Assembly: GCF_027943255.1 (NCBI RefSeq)
Contig: NC_072897.1
Span: forward strand, 46,040,044-46,104,043
Source of the DNA: Anastrepha obliqua
Lineage: Eukaryota; Arthropoda; Insecta; Diptera; Tephritidae
DNA: 64,000 nucleotides
Reading direction: 5' to 3'
The position numbers were made by a program, and so were the translations under genes. Under the pieces are notes generated by a model. It had not been told where the DNA came from. It did no database searches and was given only the letters and a program-made list of their open reading frames with translations. This document shows positions 39,347-50,384 of this stretch, one piece after another (position 1 is the stretch's first letter; every line of letters begins with the position of its first letter).

Positions 39347-42133
39347 TAGAGTTGGGTATTTCCCGAGAAAATCTCAATCTCGAGAATCGGGATTTCCCGA
39401 AATAACGAAAATTTCAATTCTCGAGATGCGGGATTTCCCGAAAATAATTTTTGAGATTTCTCGAGAATTCTCGAAAATTCGGGAAAAATTCCAAAAAATT
39501 AAAAAAAAAAATCTAAAACCAGTGTAAGGCAATGAATTTCATAAAATATTATTTTTATTTATTTTTATTAAAGTATAAATTACATAAAAAAATATTTGAA
39601 AATATTACTATTTCAATTATTGCAAACAAAAAAGTGAAACAAAAATATTTACAAAAAAATTCAAAACAAAAATAATTCAAGATTATACTTATTAAAATAG
39701 GGGAAAAAGTGATTGTAAACATTATTTCCCAAAATAGTGTTTTAAAAAACACAGACTGTCAATGGCTTCGTCTGACAATCGCGTACGCTTTTTGGACACA
39801 AAATTACCCGCTATAGAAAAATTCCTCTCATTTTGAGTCGATGTTGGCTTAACAGTGTTAAAAGCCCCGATCAGTCTTTCAACATTTTGTGTTTTCTCTC
39901 CAGTTTTTTCATATAGTTTTAGCTCGTTTCTAAGCGACGAAAACATCTGGTTCGCCGCATGTTGCGCAATGTCTGCTTTCGGTTTTGAGCATTGCTGAAC
40001 GTATTTTTGAAGCTGTTTCGCCATATCTTCTTCATCGACGTTGTTGGTTGCAATTACGTCATCATCGTCAGAACTAGACACTGCTTGGTCTTCTTGAATG
40101 CTCTTAGAAAATAGACGAACCAAGTAGTTTTCGGTTTCTTTTATCAATTCTGTTTTAGAACAGGTGTGGAAAAATTCAGATTTGTCACTAGAGCTATTAA
40201 CTGGATCGTGTAAATATTTAAAGGCCGATAACAAACGGCTAGATCTACGAGCTGTTAAGTTTTTTTTTAGGCTGGATAAGAATTCATTGCCCAATTCGGT
40301 GTGCTGATTCTCCAATTTTGTGAACAAAAATTTGAGAATAGAATCCGCAGCAAGTAAGTTCACATTTTGGCGACTAAGTGCTTCTACAGCAACACGTATA
40401 GGTTTAAGAGCATTTATGATATCCTCGCAATACTTTTCTTCTGCGTCAGTAGTGGCCATAAAATTTAAATTAAGAGTGTCGAGCGCCTTACGAACATGCT
40501 TGCTGATGCAAATGTATCTGGCCAGCATAGTTTCCAGGCTATTCCAACGAGTTTTGCAATCCAACAGCAAGAGAAGCTCTTTCTTCTCGACCTCTTTAAC
40601 ATAATCCTGCAAGATGGCATTCCGTACAGGCGAGTTCTTGAATTTCAAAACTATCTTGCGAACCTTTTTTACGATTTCAAATGCAGACTTTATAGTGACC
40701 GTCTTGTCAGCAACAAATACGATATTGTCGTCCTCGTCATTGGAAGCGTTTTCCGCATTAATGTCGGAAAATGAAGTACTGGCTGCATTGTTTTCATTTT
40801 CATCGGAGCCTCTATCATCCGAATCGTCTCCATCTCTTACGTCACTATCGTATATCCTGTTTGCGACTTTTCGTTTCTGGTACATTACCTCCATGACCGC
40901 CAAATGTATGCCGTGATTGTAGCAAATCTGTTGATGCGCTGGTGATAGTCTTCCAAATTTGATCATGACACTGGCACCATCACTTGTAATAGCCACGATG
41001 TCGGACTGTAGTTTTATATTGAAGTCTGAAAGCTTTGCATTTACGAGCTCATATACTTTTTCAGCGGGACATGATTCCTGAATGCGAACCAGGCCAAGGT
41101 TGTCAGATTGTCCATCGTCATAATATATATGGAAGTTCATGTAACGTCGGTTTCGCACGCCTGTCCACTCGTCGATGCTCAAGCTGAACTTACGCTGTGC
41201 ACGCTCCATGTGACGGTGAAGTCCAGATGTTGACGATGACTTGCATTTAATGATTTTAGTGCATTTCAAACATGTTGCTTCGGCGTCAAATCGCTTGAAA
41301 AGCTGCCACACTTGGTCGTATTCGTATTCTGAACTCATGATTTTTAATGCTAAAAATTCAAAATTTGTTTTAAATTTTCTTTTTTAAAGGAAGTAACTAA
41401 CCGGTACTCACAGTCAACGATACGTCGATTCAAAACTTAAAAATAAGTAATATTTGGACCACAAAATATTTTATTATACGGTGTATAATTTATACTTAAA
41501 CAGGTACCACAAAATGAAATGCACCCGCTCACTACAAAAAAATAAATTTACAAACGTCATCTGTGCAGTCTGCGAACAAATTGAAATTGCTTGACTATTT
41601 TCAAAGCATTCCTAATTGCTTAACTGCTGCTACATATGTATAAGAAACACATAAAACTAAACTTCATTAGCTTGATGTTACAGTGCTTTCCCTCGACATA
41701 GCATAGCAACGCATCTAGCATTTACTCTGTAGTCACCCTAAAACAAAAAAAAAACAAACAAACAAACAAATGGAACAGTTATACTGTTGTGGCTTTTCGC
41801 GTAGCAATTGAAACTATGGTGTGAATTGTATGTGATTCTGCGAAACAGTATGTAGTGTGCGATTCTTTGTAACATAATGGCCGTTACAGTTTGGTGTTTC
41901 CAGGTATTAATCATATGTATGTGTATTCTTTTACTTTTGAAAGAATTGTTTTTTCTCTTAATATTTGACAACAAAAATTAAAAAAAAAATGGATTTCTCG
42001 AGAAATCTTGAAACATTCTCGAGATTCGGGATTTCCCGAAATGCTAAAAATTTCAATTCTCGAGATTCGGGATAGAAAAATATCGAGAATTTCTCGAGAA
42101 TTCCCGTCGGGAAATTCCCGAAACCCAACTCTA
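39347..42133 (-). mobile_element. hAT transposon A with intact TIRs and 8-bp TSD
   Basis: Termini TAGAGTTGGG (39347) and CCCAACTCTA (42133) are inverted repeats, flanked on both sides by TGTACATA (39339-39346, 42134-42141), the 8-bp duplication diagnostic of hAT. Subterminal regions carry repeated CTCGAGATTCGGGATTTCCC-type motifs in both orientations, likely transposase binding sites. It encodes one reverse-strand ORF with BED finger and full catalytic set. 2787 bp. Confidence 0.95.
39722..41338 (-). CDS. hAT transposase with BED zinc finger, 538 codons
   Basis: Residues 1-50 hold a BED-like finger (Cys23, Cys26, His41/His43), but the expected last ligand is missing and sequence jumps to FSLSIDEWTG with catalytic Asp56. 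In related hATs about 100-150 residues of DNA-binding and linker sequence separate these, so an in-frame deletion is likely. Downstream are AITSDGASVMIKFGR (second Asp), QQICYNHGIHLAVM (C-x2-H), CKTRWNSLETML (Arg-Trp), an acidic insertion (SDVRDGDDSDDRGSDENEN), and the dimerisation end STQNERNFSIAG (catalytic Glu) and SKKRTRLSDEAIDSLCFL. The frame is intact. It may still be expressed, but activity is doubtful without the N-terminal region. Confidence 0.9.
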   Translation of the reverse strand: MSSEYEYDQVWQLFKRFDAEATCLKCTKIIKCKSSSTSGLHRHMERAQRKFSLSIDEWTGVRNRRYMNFHIYYDDGQSDNLGLVRIQESCPAEKVYELVNAKLSDFNIKLQSDIVAITSDGASVMIKFGRLSPAHQQICYNHGIHLAVMEVMYQKRKVANRIYDSDVRDGDDSDDRGSDENENNAASTSFSDINAENASNDEDDNIVFVADKTVTIKSAFEIVKKVRKIVLKFKNSPVRNAILQDYVKEVEKKELLLLLDCKTRWNSLETMLARYICISKHVRKALDTLNLNFMATTDAEEKYCEDIINALKPIRVAVEALSRQNVNLLAADSILKFLFTKLENQHTELGNEFLSSLKKNLTARRSSRLLSAFKYLHDPVNSSSDKSEFFHTCSKTELIKETENYLVRLFSKSIQEDQAVSSSDDDDVIATNNVDEEDMAKQLQKYVQQCSKPKADIAQHAANQMFSSLRNELKLYEKTGEKTQNVERLIGAFNTVKPTSTQNERNFSIAGNFVSKKRTRLSDEAIDSLCFLKHYFGK

Positions 42134-42145
42134 TGTACATATGTC

Positions 42146-42180
42146 ATATGATGTTCATTATTAAGTAAGGAACTCCACTG
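42146..42180. repeat. 35-bp segment shared inversely with 21371-21405
   Basis: Reverse complement ends in GAACTCCACTG versus CAGTGGAGTTC at 21371; one mismatch. It lies between hAT-A and the Jockey-like LINE. Confidence 0.6.
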
Positions 42181-42509
42181 AACAGACACACTAGAAGAGT
42201 GTAATGAAGTGATAGAAAAATTTTAGCAGTACTTGCATACCAACACTCTAAGCAACCAAATAAGTGAACAAACAAAAACTGGTGATACAACAAATAATCT
42301 CACCGATGCACCAACAAGTGCAAAGTTAATTACAAATCCAGTTGCCTCTACTGATGTAAACAATAACAGTGAAACAAACAGACACAAATGTCAAACACCA
42401 AAACAATAGTAAAACTATCCCCCCTATGATATGATATAGAATCGAAGCAAATTATAGAACTTATAAAAGATGGTTTAATGATAACAGAATTCACAATAAA
42501 AAAATATAA

Positions 42510-43335
42510 ATAAAACAAATTAGCAATTTACCTAAGAAACATCGCCGACTATAAAAGAGTTCGAAGATACTTAGAAAAATCTAAAGTTAAATTTTACTCA
42601 TATACTCCTAAATGTTTGAAAACAAAAACCATATTAATGAAAGGGCTAAACGGTAACACCGATACGAAAGACATTGGGAATGAACCTTGCAACTATCAAA
42701 ATGATAACCTTAAAATCCTCACTGTTACACAATTCACTATTAAAAACTCAACGCAACAAAAAATAAAACTACCAATTTTTATAGTTCAAATAAGTGCAAA
42801 AAGCAATGTTAACGAATTGAAACAAATTATAACCATTTTATACCACTGCATCAAATGGGAACATTTACGTAGATCTGAGATAACTCAATGCAGGAATTGC
42901 CAAAGCTTCTTCCATAGCGCAGCTAATTGTAAACTACCACCAAGATGTGCCAAATGTAGCGGAACACATGAAACCGTTGACTGCTCTTCCTCAATCGAAG
43001 CCTTGACGGAGAAGGTAAATGTGTACTGTGTCTTATGCAAGAAGTTTGGACATCCGGCATCTTACAAAGGCTGCGACCGATACAAAGAACTACAGCAGAA
43101 AATTAAATTAAGAAAGCATAACCTCATTGCTGAAAGATAAGCACCACTAAAAAATTTCAGCTATGCCGACGTAACTAAGAAAAAAATTGGGGCAAATTAA
43201 CGATCAAAATTTACTACTGTCAGAATTAAAAAATACAATGTTATCTCTAAGTAGACAAATTATGGCTCTTCAGAAGCAGCTCGAAATACAAACTGCACGA
43301 GTCGATGCAATATGTAATCTAGTAGACTCAGTATG
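42510..43335 (+). pseudogene. Jockey-like ORF1 (nucleic-acid-binding, CCHC knuckles, coiled coil)
   Basis: An upstream in-frame stretch from about 42520 reads AIYLRNIADYKRVRRYLEKS and KFYSYTPKCLKTKTILMKGL, the PRE_C2HC-type start. The ORF 42616-43140 then carries zinc knuckles CRNCQSFFHSAANC and CAKCSGTHETVDC, and CVLCKKFGHPASYKGC. After a TAA at 43138, a coiled-coil tail follows (LSELKNTMLSLSRQIMALQK). It would bind LINE RNA. The Met at 42616 is not the true start. Confidence 0.8.
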
Positions 43336-43725
43336 AATTCGCAATCGCATTAAAAAATAGTTTCCATTAATGTTAATTCGATCATTAATATAAATAGAAG
43401 CATAGAATTAAGTAATTTCTTAACAGATAACAATCCAGACATAGTTTTACTGAACGAAACCAAACTAAACGCAAAGTATAAGCTAAAATTTTATGAATAT
43501 AATTTAATAAGGAGAGATAGATCTAGAAGAGCTACAGGTGGAGGAACTGCGATTTTAATTAACAAAATATGAAGTTTTCCAAGGTTTTTAATTATAGAGC
43601 AGTTTCCCTTTCTTATTTAGAAGCTTCTATAATTAAAATGCATATGCCCCCGATTAATGTCATTTATCTAATTGCAGCTTATTATCCATCAGTAAACAAC
43701 AACTATGCATTCAAATCACAGTGTA

Positions 43726-44172
43726 ATGCTGGAAACAGTCACCAACGTAAACGCAGTCCCCTGTCAGCTGTTGCGATCAAACTAATGAGAGCCCTATGTA
43801 AATGAAAAATTACTTCCCTTCCGTAACGTAGTATCGTAGATTTTATCGCAGGATTTTTGAAAATTCCATTGTTGAATAATGTTAATTATAGATCAAAGAA
43901 CTACTATTTGCATTTTTTGGTTTTTGGCTTTGGTTTATTAAACAATGAAAAATTGTAACTGATAACGCGGATGTGTGAAAAAGTGTGTAAGCAAAAATAT
44001 CAATGGCAAAATTGTGTAGATACAACCAAAAACATACGCACACAAACCGAAGTATTGTGTAAATATCTAACTAAAATAACGCAGTTGTTCTCTACGGGAT
44101 GAGTTTTGCTCAATTTTGTGCTCTTTTGGGGCTGCGGTAAGGGACTACGTACGTCGGAGACTGTTTCCAACA
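43726..44172. mobile_element. MITE, unit 1
   Basis: Starts TGCTGGAAACAGTCACCAAC and ends with the inverted GTCGGAGACTGTTTCCAACA, giving TIRs of about 20 bp. TAA lies at both ends (43723-43725, 44173-44175), which would suit a 3-bp TAA duplication as in PIF/Harbinger. No coding capacity. Confidence 0.65.
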
Positions 44173-44173
44173 T

Positions 44174-44690
44174 AATGCTGGAAACATTCATCGATCAAAC
44201 GATGAGAGCCCCATGTAAATGAAAAAATACTTCACTTCCGTATCGTAGATTTTATCGCAGGATTTTTGAAAATTCCTCTCAGGATTGCTCTCTCACCACA
44301 CAGTGTTGCCAAACAGTACAATTCGAAATCATTTACAAAATAAACATGGAAAAATTTTAATTTTTATTAAAATAACTTAAAAACGATGTTGAATAATGTC
44401 AATTATAGATAAATGAGTTTTTTGCATTTGTTGGTCTTTGGCTTTGGTTTATTAAACAATGAAAAATTGTAACTGATAACGCGGATGTGTGTAAAAGTAT
44501 GTAAGCAAATATATCAATAGCAACATTTTGTAGATACAATCAAACTCAAACACACACAAACTGATGTATTGAGTAAATATGTAACAAAAAGAACATAGTT
44601 GTTCTCTACGGGATGAGTTTTGCTCAATTTTGTGCTCTCTACGGGCTGCGGTAACGGACTACGATACGTCGGTCAGCGTGCGCACTATAA
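44174..44690. mobile_element. MITE, unit 2 (direct tandem copy with 110-bp extra segment)
   Basis: Begins TGCTGGAAACATTCATCGAT and shares with unit 1 blocks such as TGAGAGCCCCATGTAAATGA, TGTAACTGATAACGCGGATG and TTGTTCTCTACGGGATGAGT. It has about 110 bp absent from unit 1 (44275-44385), so unit 1 is the deleted version. Its right TIR has diverged or been lost near 44690. Confidence 0.65.
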
Positions 44691-45119
44691 TATTTGAAGC
44701 TCTCGACCTACAAAACCCAAATCATTACTACATATTAGCAAGCGACCTTAATAATAAACACTCGGACTGGGGACACACGCATAACAATACTAGGCGCAAC
44801 GCTTTAAATGATTGGCTTACTTCAAATGCGATAGAATTTAGATGTAATATGTATGCCTCCGTAACCGCATCTTATGAAAGAACCCACTCCTTCCTAGATA
44901 TTTGTGCTGCTGATCATAGAATATATATTCAAATGGTCAATGATACAATTAACTTTTTAAAATACATCGAGTATGATAGGGACCATTGCGCTATCAAAAT
45001 CAAAGGTAACCGTACGGATAGCACATTCTATCTTAACTTAGCAGGAATCCAATCCAAAAAACATTGGACTATAAAAAAATCAATTGGAAAAAATTTAGAA
45101 ATACCTTGAACATACAACT

Positions 45120-46271
45120 TCAGAAAGAGATGTTGTCACCAAACAATAGAAACTTAACTAATTCAGAAATTGATCCTCACTTGCTTAAGCTATATTAAAT
45201 AAAATTATTTTAGTAGCTGTAGAAAAAAATATACCAAAAGTAATGGCAAAAAGTCCTACAAATTCTAAACTTCCCTATCATAAAAATACTACTGAAAGGA
45301 AAAAGCAAAATTCTTACTAACATCAAAAAACACAACCGTCTACAAATATAAATCTCTCCTAAGATTCTCCAACTAGAAGAAACAAAACTAAAACTAATCA
45401 ATGGCAATGTAAAGATTCAATTTAATGATCAACTCAAACACACGCTTATTTCCCATATGAATAGGTACCCCTCAAAAGTTTCAGTAATTAAACGAACTTT
45501 TCTAAAAAACGACAACAACACAATTAGTTACATAAAAGTTCATTGTTCACTTACAGGTGCAAGAATACTTCAATAAGTTTTTAGAAACAAAAACTTTATT
45601 CGATTCCTTTCGAGCAACTAAAACAAGTTTTTATGCCACCAAACCAGCCAGTGATTTAATCGAAGACCAAACAGGCAATCGAAATCTCTCAGATATATTT
45701 TCCAATCTTAAAAGTAAACTGCCCTCAGGCTTGGACCAAATACCTAACATCATTCTGAAAAACTTATTGCAAAATATTGCACGTTATTCAACAACATACC
45801 TATTTTGCTCCCATTTGAAAACAGCTAAACTGATCGTGATACCAAGAAAAGAGAAGGACAAAAACTGTTTGAAAAATCTCCGGTCAGTTAGCTTGTTACC
45901 AGTTGCTCAATTTGGTACCATATTTCACCCTCATATATGCAGCGGCTTGAGAGAAGAATACTACGATCATGTACAGGTACTTCCTTATACAGATCACAAA
46001 AAATAACTATACCAAATACATTTCGAATTCAAAGCTTTATAACACGGCGAAAGTGCCCAGAATTGATTGTGATGTTATAAATTTAATATTTAATATGCGG
46101 CGTTGCCTATACAATAGCAATAACATATTAATAAGAGCGTTGTACTACGAAAGCGACGATTATTTCTCACTACCTATTTCTGCACCTCCCGAATCCTTCT
46201 TATATCTCGACAAAAATAGCTTTATACAAAACAAAAACCACACACCAATAATATCCTACATATTCACTTAA
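45120..46271 (+). pseudogene. Jockey-like RT and C-terminus (remnant)
   Basis: The frame at 45557-46006 reads LKSKLPSGLDQIPNIILKNL (the K-PG-D-I block), LKTAKLIVIPRKEKDKNCLK and NLRSVSLLPVAQF. It then jumps with loss of the palm, including YADD. The frame at 45969-46271 reads VPRIDCDVINLIFNMRRCLY and FSLPISAPPESFLYLDKN, a C-terminal domain. The region 45120-45550 is coding-like but very degraded. Confidence 0.7.
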
Positions 46272-46559
46272 CGTAAATAATGAACGTTTTGATACATATG
46301 TATATTTCAAGCTGCGACAAAATCGAATCCACCCGTACCATTAAAAACTGCTGGTGGTTAATAAATGACAAGTAACACTAACTCACACCACCTTCCTAGT
46401 CTGACTACCTTCTTTTACTACTTTTAAGCCTTTTATTATAAACAGTGGGGGATTTACACTAAGTGCCAACAGTGCCTGCGCACAGGGCGGTAGATTCTAG
46501 AAGGGCGGCAAAATTTGGAGAAGAAAATTAAAAAAAAACAAAATTTATACTCGAGGAGC

Positions 46560-47750
46560 GGCGGGTATTAGGGGCCACCTTAGGGAAAACGTTTATGGAG
46601 AAAATAAGAAGCTGATCTCGGATAAGTTTCTAACAGTGAGTAAAAGTTTAATCATAGGTACATCTATGCGAGAAATAATTGTAAGAATAGAAAAGTTAAT
46701 TTCTGAACGTTAATTATACGTTCCTAAAAAAAGTGTTTTGGCCCACATTACCCAACAGTGTCGGAAATTGTGGGAAACCAAACCTTTTATTGAAAAACGT
46801 TACGGTTTTAATGTATAAAATAACATTTTTACTTAAACTACGTAAAATCTCTGGAATGCATTAGTGTGTATGAAAAAATTAAGTATTTTTTTTCATACAT
46901 TATAATATAAATATATATGATTCGAGTGACAAAAACTGTTATTACTTACTGTTATTACTGTTGAGAATTACCTATCAAACAGTGTCGATTCATGATAATT
47001 GATGTAATTAGTAGTTTGTGTGCAATTCTATCTTCAGAAACCTTCATGCACGCAGAAATAATCGTTATTTATTGTTATATTATATAATACGTGGCCCACA
47101 ATATCCGCCAGAGCGATTTTATTCATTAACTTCTCTAGGGCATAAAAATTGATTTAATTCGCAATAACAAAAATATTTCGAAGTTGGAGAGAGTCCGGTT
47201 AACGCAAATGTGGCGCAGGAAAAAATACATCCGTCATTCGATTTTGTAATATATATTAAATTGTTAAAAACCGACAGTCCTTCTAAAACAAGGTTAGAAA
47301 GCAGGTGCATACAGTAAAAGCATTCCATTTTTTTTAAACACATGTTCTTAATAATACATAGATAACCGTTTTGATGTAACAAAATATTTTGTCAATGATT
47401 TCCATTTTATAAAACATTAGTCGGTAAAAAAAGATTGGCCTACATTAGCCGCTATTCTTACAATACCCGCGCCTCCCCTACATTGAATATTTTAAATGAT
47501 ATATGAAATTATATCTATATAATTAGGTACGCACTTATTATTTTTGGAAGTAATTTGATTATTTGCGATCATTGCAACATAGATCATCATAGAATGTCAG
47601 CCGTCAGGTGAATTAATATTTAGCTTTTTAATACGTTCTCATATGTGTTTTTTTTTTTGTTTTCATAATTTAAACCTTGCATCTTTATGACAGAGTTTGA
47701 CTACATTTCAAAAACTACAAGCTCATTATAACTCAGAATTACTTATAGCT
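46560..47750. other. Interior of hAT-B without recognised coding
   Basis: AT-rich sequence. A Cys-rich reverse-strand ORF (47119-47382) was considered and set aside. It may be a foreign insert or decayed 5' region. Confidence 0.35.
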
Positions 47751-47759
47751 GTCTAAACT

Positions 47760-49737
47760 TAGCAATCCATTCCGTCAGAGTTGTTGCTGTTCCGAAAGCT
47801 TTAGCCTCACGTGGGCTTTCATTCCGGGAAAGTAATGAAAAATTCGGCTAACCAAATAATGGCAATTTTCTGATGCTTATCGAATTGCTGGCATTATTTG
47901 ATCCATTGTCAGAAGAACATATAAGAAGATATGGCAACAAAGGATCGGGAAGTGCAAGCTATCTATCAAAAACCATCTATGAAGAGTTTATACAATTGTT
48001 GATAGATGAAGTATTATCTATTATAGTTGAAGAAGTCAAAATAGCCAAGTATTTTGTTGTAATTGTAGACTTAACACCGGATATATCACACGTTGATCAA
48101 CTGACATTTGTCCTCAGATATGTACAAAAAGATGGAACACCTGTAGAAAGGTGTCTAATGTTTATTGACAACACTGGACACAAAGCTGAAGATTTGTTAA
48201 TAGCCGTAACATCTGCTTCAGAATTTTTGGTCCCAGATATAGCAAACTGTCGAAGTCAGTCGTACGATAACGCAAACAACGTTTCTGGCATTTATTCGGG
48301 CTTACAAGCAAGAGTTAAAGAAATCAACGATCTTGCAGAAGTCGCTCCTTGTGCAGCCCATTCGCTGAATTTAGTTGGAGTTCACGCAGTCGAAAGTTGT
48401 ACAGAAGCCGCCTCTTTCTTTAATACAGTTCAAGCATTGTACAATTTTTTCACAGCATCTACTAGTCGTTGGGCAATTCTACAAGCCCAATGTGTAAAAA
48501 TAAATCGTATTGAAATCTTTGTCAACAACAAGATGGTCGTCTCGTCAGGATGCGGTAAAAATATTCTATGAACACTATAGCAAAATCATTGAAACTCTGA
48601 TCTTATTCGAGGAAGATGTAACTGAGAATGCTATAATGAGACAAGAAGCTAGAGGACTGAGGATTCAACTAGAGAGACTTAAGATAACATTAATGCACAT
48701 TCTTTGACATTTTTTACTATCACGATTCCACGCTGTTAGTAAGAGATTACAGAAAGTTGAAATCAACATTATTGATGTAATTAATGACTATCGTGGACTG
48801 ATAAAAGTAGTAGCAGATACACGAATACAATTTGAAATTTATGAAAAAGAAGCGTTAAACATGTCAGAGAGTCAAGAATACCAGACGACTGTTTCGAGAA
48901 AAAGAAGAAGATAGTTACAAGCTGACGAATGAATTGACCGGAAGCGATAATTTTCGAATAAATACCTTCAATATCATACTAGACAACGTTGATTCAGAAT
49001 TGAGAAGAGAAGAGAAGAGAAGAGAAGAGAAAGAAGAGAAGAGAAGAGAAGAGAAGAGAAGAGAAGAGAAGAGAAGAGAAGAGAAGAGAAGAGAAGAGAA
49101 GAGAAGAGAAGAGAAGAGAAGAGAAGAGAAGAGAAGAGAAGAGAAGAGAAGAGAAGAGAAGAGAAGAGAAGAGAAGAGAAGAGAAGAGAAGAGAAGAGAA
49201 GAGAAGAGAAGAGAAGAGAAGAGAAGAGAAGAGAAGAGAAAAGAAGAGAAGAGAAGAGAAGAGAAGCCAAGCATATGAAAAGATATATAGTACCAGAAAT
49301 TTTCAGTGATTACTGATTTTGGAGGTTTAAATTTGAAAGAGCTTCGTGAAAGATCGGAACATTTGAGAAAAGCTTATACTTCAGACCTTGAGATTTCATT
49401 CACTGACGAAATGATTCACTTTCACGCGTACTGTTCTGAACGAAAAATAGAACATAACTCGCTGAAACGTCTGCGGGCGAACGAGTTATACACTGAGTTT
49501 CCAAATGTGGAGATAGCATATCGAATATTTAACACATTAGCGTCAACCAACTGCAGCGCAGAACGTTCATTTTCATGTCTGGATAGAGTAAAAAATCATT
49601 TGCGTTCAACAATGTCTGAAAACCGTCTGAATAGTCTGGCTCTACTGGGCATTGAGTTTGATTTACTTAAACGCCTCAATTGTGATAATTTAATACATCA
49701 TTTTGCAGTACGAAAAGTCAGACGTGTTCGCATTTAA
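47760..49737 (+). pseudogene. hAT-B transposase (DUF4371 - dimerisation domain), broken
   Basis: The frame before the listed Met already codes (VVAVPKALASRGLSFRESNE) with a stop at about 47851. Then ELLALFDPLSEEHIRRYGNK, YFVVIVDLTPDISHVDQLTF (catalytic Asp), RSQSYDNANNVSGIYSGLQA and VAPCAAHSLNLVGVHAVESC (C-x2-H). A shift near 48520 continues as TTRWSSRQDAVKIFYEHYSK. After the (GAGAA)n array comes VEIAYRIFNTLASTNCSAER, SFSCLDRVKNHLRSTMSENR (catalytic Glu and dimerisation). At least three frame breaks, so not functional. Confidence 0.9.
49002..49266 (+). repeat. (GAGAA)n microsatellite, ~53 units, inside transposase coding region
   Basis: A 265-bp near-perfect pentanucleotide array with interruptions near 49030 and 49240. 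It starts immediately after codons for IILDNVDSELRR, so it seems to have grown from a natural GAGAAGAGA in the coding sequence. All three frames are open on both strands, which explains long artefactual ORFs on each (REEKR-type and SSLLF-type repeats). Confidence 0.95.
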
Positions 49738-50228
49738 GGTGATGTGTAACAACTTGATATCATAAAAGCAATCATTTCTTTTTTTGCTCATCTAATAAAG
49801 ATTGATAATATGTTTAAGTATGCTGTTTTATAGGTTCAATTGGATTCTATTTTTAAGGCTGTACTACTATATTTAATGCTATTTATTACATTTGCTTAGC
49901 ACTTAATTTACCTATAATTAAACAAAAAAAATTTTGCTCAACAATAAAAATTGAAATATATCAAATATTATTCTATAATCTGTTAATTGATGGATAAAAC
50001 AACCCAAAATTTGTTTTGTTACACCTGTTTATTGTGTAGTCGACGATTTTCTGTACTACAATACAAACACGCACACACAAATTCAAAAAATTAGGGCGGC
50101 ATTCTTCATGGTGCACAGGGCGGCATTTTGTGTAAATCCGGCACTGATAATAAACAATCATCTATGCATCGTTTTTGTTCCCTTTTTCCCTGCATCAAAG
50201 ATATAAACTATTTTAACAACTTCTAAGT

Positions 50229-50240
50229 AAAAAAAAAAAA
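50229..50240 (+). repeat. Poly(A) tail of Jockey-like LINE
   Basis: A12 after TTCTAAGT, about 80 bp beyond the right end of hAT-B. It completes the interrupted LINE 3' UTR. A T run and ATTAAGG follow. Confidence 0.5.
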
Positions 50241-50384
50241 TTTTTTTATTAAGGAAAAGTTAATCGATATCAGATAATATAGGTACTTATATACATATAT
50301 GTCTAGAGATATTGTACGACACATCATTACTATACTAATCCTATTGTTTATTATATGTAGTACTTAATATTATTAACTGGAAAC

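Larger units (their letters stand above)
43360..45110 (+). pseudogene. Jockey-like endonuclease, split by MITEs
   Basis: The first half reads FLTDNNPDIVLLNETKLNAK (catalytic-Glu block) and RDRSRRATGGGTAILINK, then YLIAAYYPSVNNNYAFKSQ. The second half, 44690-45109, reads EALDLQNPNHYYILASDLNN, KHSDWGHTHNNTRRNALNDW (GDFNAKH-like block, Gly-Asp-Phe to Ser-Asp-Leu), FLDICAADHRIYI and IEYDRDHCAIKI (SDH block). Stops near 43572 and beyond. Confidence 0.75.
46443..50146 (+). mobile_element. hAT transposon B (ZMYM1/DUF4371 type) with TIRs and TSD
   Basis: Left end CAGTGGGGGATTTACACTAA and right end TGTAAATCCGGCACTG are inverted repeats. The flanks are ATTATAAA (46435-46442) and ATAATAAA (50147-50154), an 8-bp duplication with one mismatch. 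GGGCGGCA motifs occur just inside both ends. It inserted into the 3' UTR of the Jockey-like LINE. 3.7 kb. The N-terminal zinc-finger coding part is missing or unrecognisable between 46560 and 47750. Confidence 0.9.
42250..50240 (+). mobile_element. Jockey-like LINE interrupted by a MITE pair and hAT-B
   Basis: Plus-strand order: ORF1 with zinc knuckles (42510-43335), EN N-terminal part (43360-43720), MITE pair (43726-44690), EN C-terminal part (44690-45010), RT (45557-46010), C-terminus to 46271, 3' UTR cut by hAT-B (46443-50146), then the remaining 3' UTR and poly(A) at 50229-50240. The EN frame resumes directly after the MITEs. Its 5' end lies somewhere between 42190 and 42500. Confidence 0.75.

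Noticed and set aside
47119..47382. Cys-rich reverse-strand ORF in hAT-B that faintly resembles a TTF-type finger
   Set aside because: It is on the strand opposite to the transposase, has no conserved spacing I can verify, and composition alone could explain it.
48915..49274. Long Ser/Leu/Phe and Arg/Glu/Lys repeat ORFs on both strands
   Set aside because: They are translations of the (GAGAA)n array; a 5-bp unit without stops is open in every frame.
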